Assembly: GCA_003486225.1 (NCBI GenBank)
Contig: DNGN01000331.1
Span: 1,946-7,525, forward strand
Source of the DNA: Chloroflexota bacterium
Lineage (GTDB): Bacteria > Chloroflexota > Anaerolineae > Anaerolineales > UBA11579
Length of the DNA: 5,580 bases
Reading direction: 5' to 3'
Each line of letters starts with the position of its first letter. Within the stretch, counting starts at the first letter, position 1. Shown here one piece after another: positions 5,127 through 5,580 of this stretch. The translations under genes were made by a program, and so were the position numbers. The notes beneath the pieces were generated by a model. It was given only the letters and a program-made list of their open reading frames with translations, made no database searches and was not told where the DNA came from.

Positions 5127-5580
5127 TCACTTGATAGTTAATTGTGTTGCAATATCTGTACCGTTTCCTGAAATTTGAACGACGGTGCTGCCATTTTTTT
5201 CTAATTCAGGGATCAATTGATCCGGATAAGCGTGGATCCCACCAACTACTGTGACTTTTTCTGCAAGAAAAGCTTCTTTCATTGAAAATCCGATGGTGGG
5301 GGAATATTTTTGGATGTATGGTTGGCTGACCTCCAGGTACCATGAGGCGACACCCCACTCGTAGCGCGGCAGCAGTAAATAGTGCTTGATTGGTTTTTCG
5401 ATCTGGGGTTCTACGATTTTGGTGGTGATGATCGCTTCCAGCTTGGTCGTATCAGCCATTTTCAGCTTCCGGTTATTGTGCCAATCCTTCAACTTTTGAA
5501 CAATTGGCAGCACGCCACCATCCGGAGAGTACCAGGATGGATAACCGTGGTTAGTGGATGGCATACAGATCAGGTTTGTA
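5127..5580 (-). CDS. Partial CDS, C-terminal part of a probable envelope protein with a CWB2-like end
   Basis: The frame ends with TGA at 5129-5127 and is still open at the window edge. Five more codons (TNLIC) precede the first visible Met, and that Met has no Shine-Dalgarno sequence, so it is taken as internal and the gene as truncated by the window. About 150 residues are seen. A tryptophan- and tyrosine-rich stretch (YPSWYSPDGG, then HYLLLPRYEWGVASWYLEVS) is followed by 'KVTVVGGIHAYPDQLIPELEKNGSTVVQISGNGTDIATQL', which follows the pattern of the cell-wall-binding repeat 2 family (VVGG, then xELxxxGxxVxRIxGxxRxxTA), though the usual arginine near the end is missing. This suggests an extracytoplasmic, surface-linked protein, but the signal peptide and main domain lie outside the window. 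It precedes ftsZ by 13 bases and probably shares its transcript. Confidence 0.65.
   Translation of the reverse strand, partial: TNLICMPSTNHGYPSWYSPDGGVLPIVQKLKDWHNNRKLKMADTTKLEAIITTKIVEPQIEKPIKHYLLLPRYEWGVASWYLEVSQPYIQKYSPTIGFSMKEAFLAEKVTVVGGIHAYPDQLIPELEKNGSTVVQISGNGTDIATQLTIK

Overview
The window reads as a chromosomal piece of a Chloroflexota bacterium, most likely of the Anaerolineae type. This rests on the ftsZ environment (no ftsA or ftsQ beside it, but two very small proteins after it), a multi-domain VanW-family protein next to a divergent LCP-like protein, and a UPF0434/Trm112-type zinc-ribbon protein followed by a possible HEAT-repeat protein. The lineage call is from memory of such gene sets and is moderate in confidence. 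Base composition is near balanced by eye. All supported genes lie on the minus strand, so the biological reading order runs from the right end of the window to the left.

First block (5580 to about 3294): the 3' part of a gene for a probable envelope protein whose last ~45 residues resemble a cell-wall-binding repeat 2 unit, then ftsZ 13 bases later, then a 77-residue basic protein, then a 73-residue protein ending in a single hydrophobic helix. Gaps are 13, 18 and 14 bases, and a hairpin with a U-tract closes the block, so this looks like one operon. The FtsZ has a complete GTPase core and a good C-terminal tail peptide. However, a histidine replaces the second catalytic aspartate of the T7 loop, and several other near-invariant positions are changed.

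Second block (3114 to 430): a membrane-anchored, degenerate LytR-CpsA-Psr-like protein of 256 residues, followed 6 bases later by a 635-residue membrane-anchored VanW protein. Both should sit outside the membrane and act on the cell envelope. The 287-base gap before this block holds the terminator of the first block and a few short repeated motifs; I see no convincing promoter.

Third block (310 to 1): a 72-residue Trm112-like zinc-ribbon protein with a good ribosome binding site and a candidate -10 box, then 8 bases later the start of a protein that runs off the window.

The window is therefore mainly about cell division and envelope assembly. The most unusual points are the altered FtsZ active site and the possible tail-anchored partner encoded in the same operon. 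I see no tRNA, rRNA, CRISPR array, insertion sequence or phage gene.
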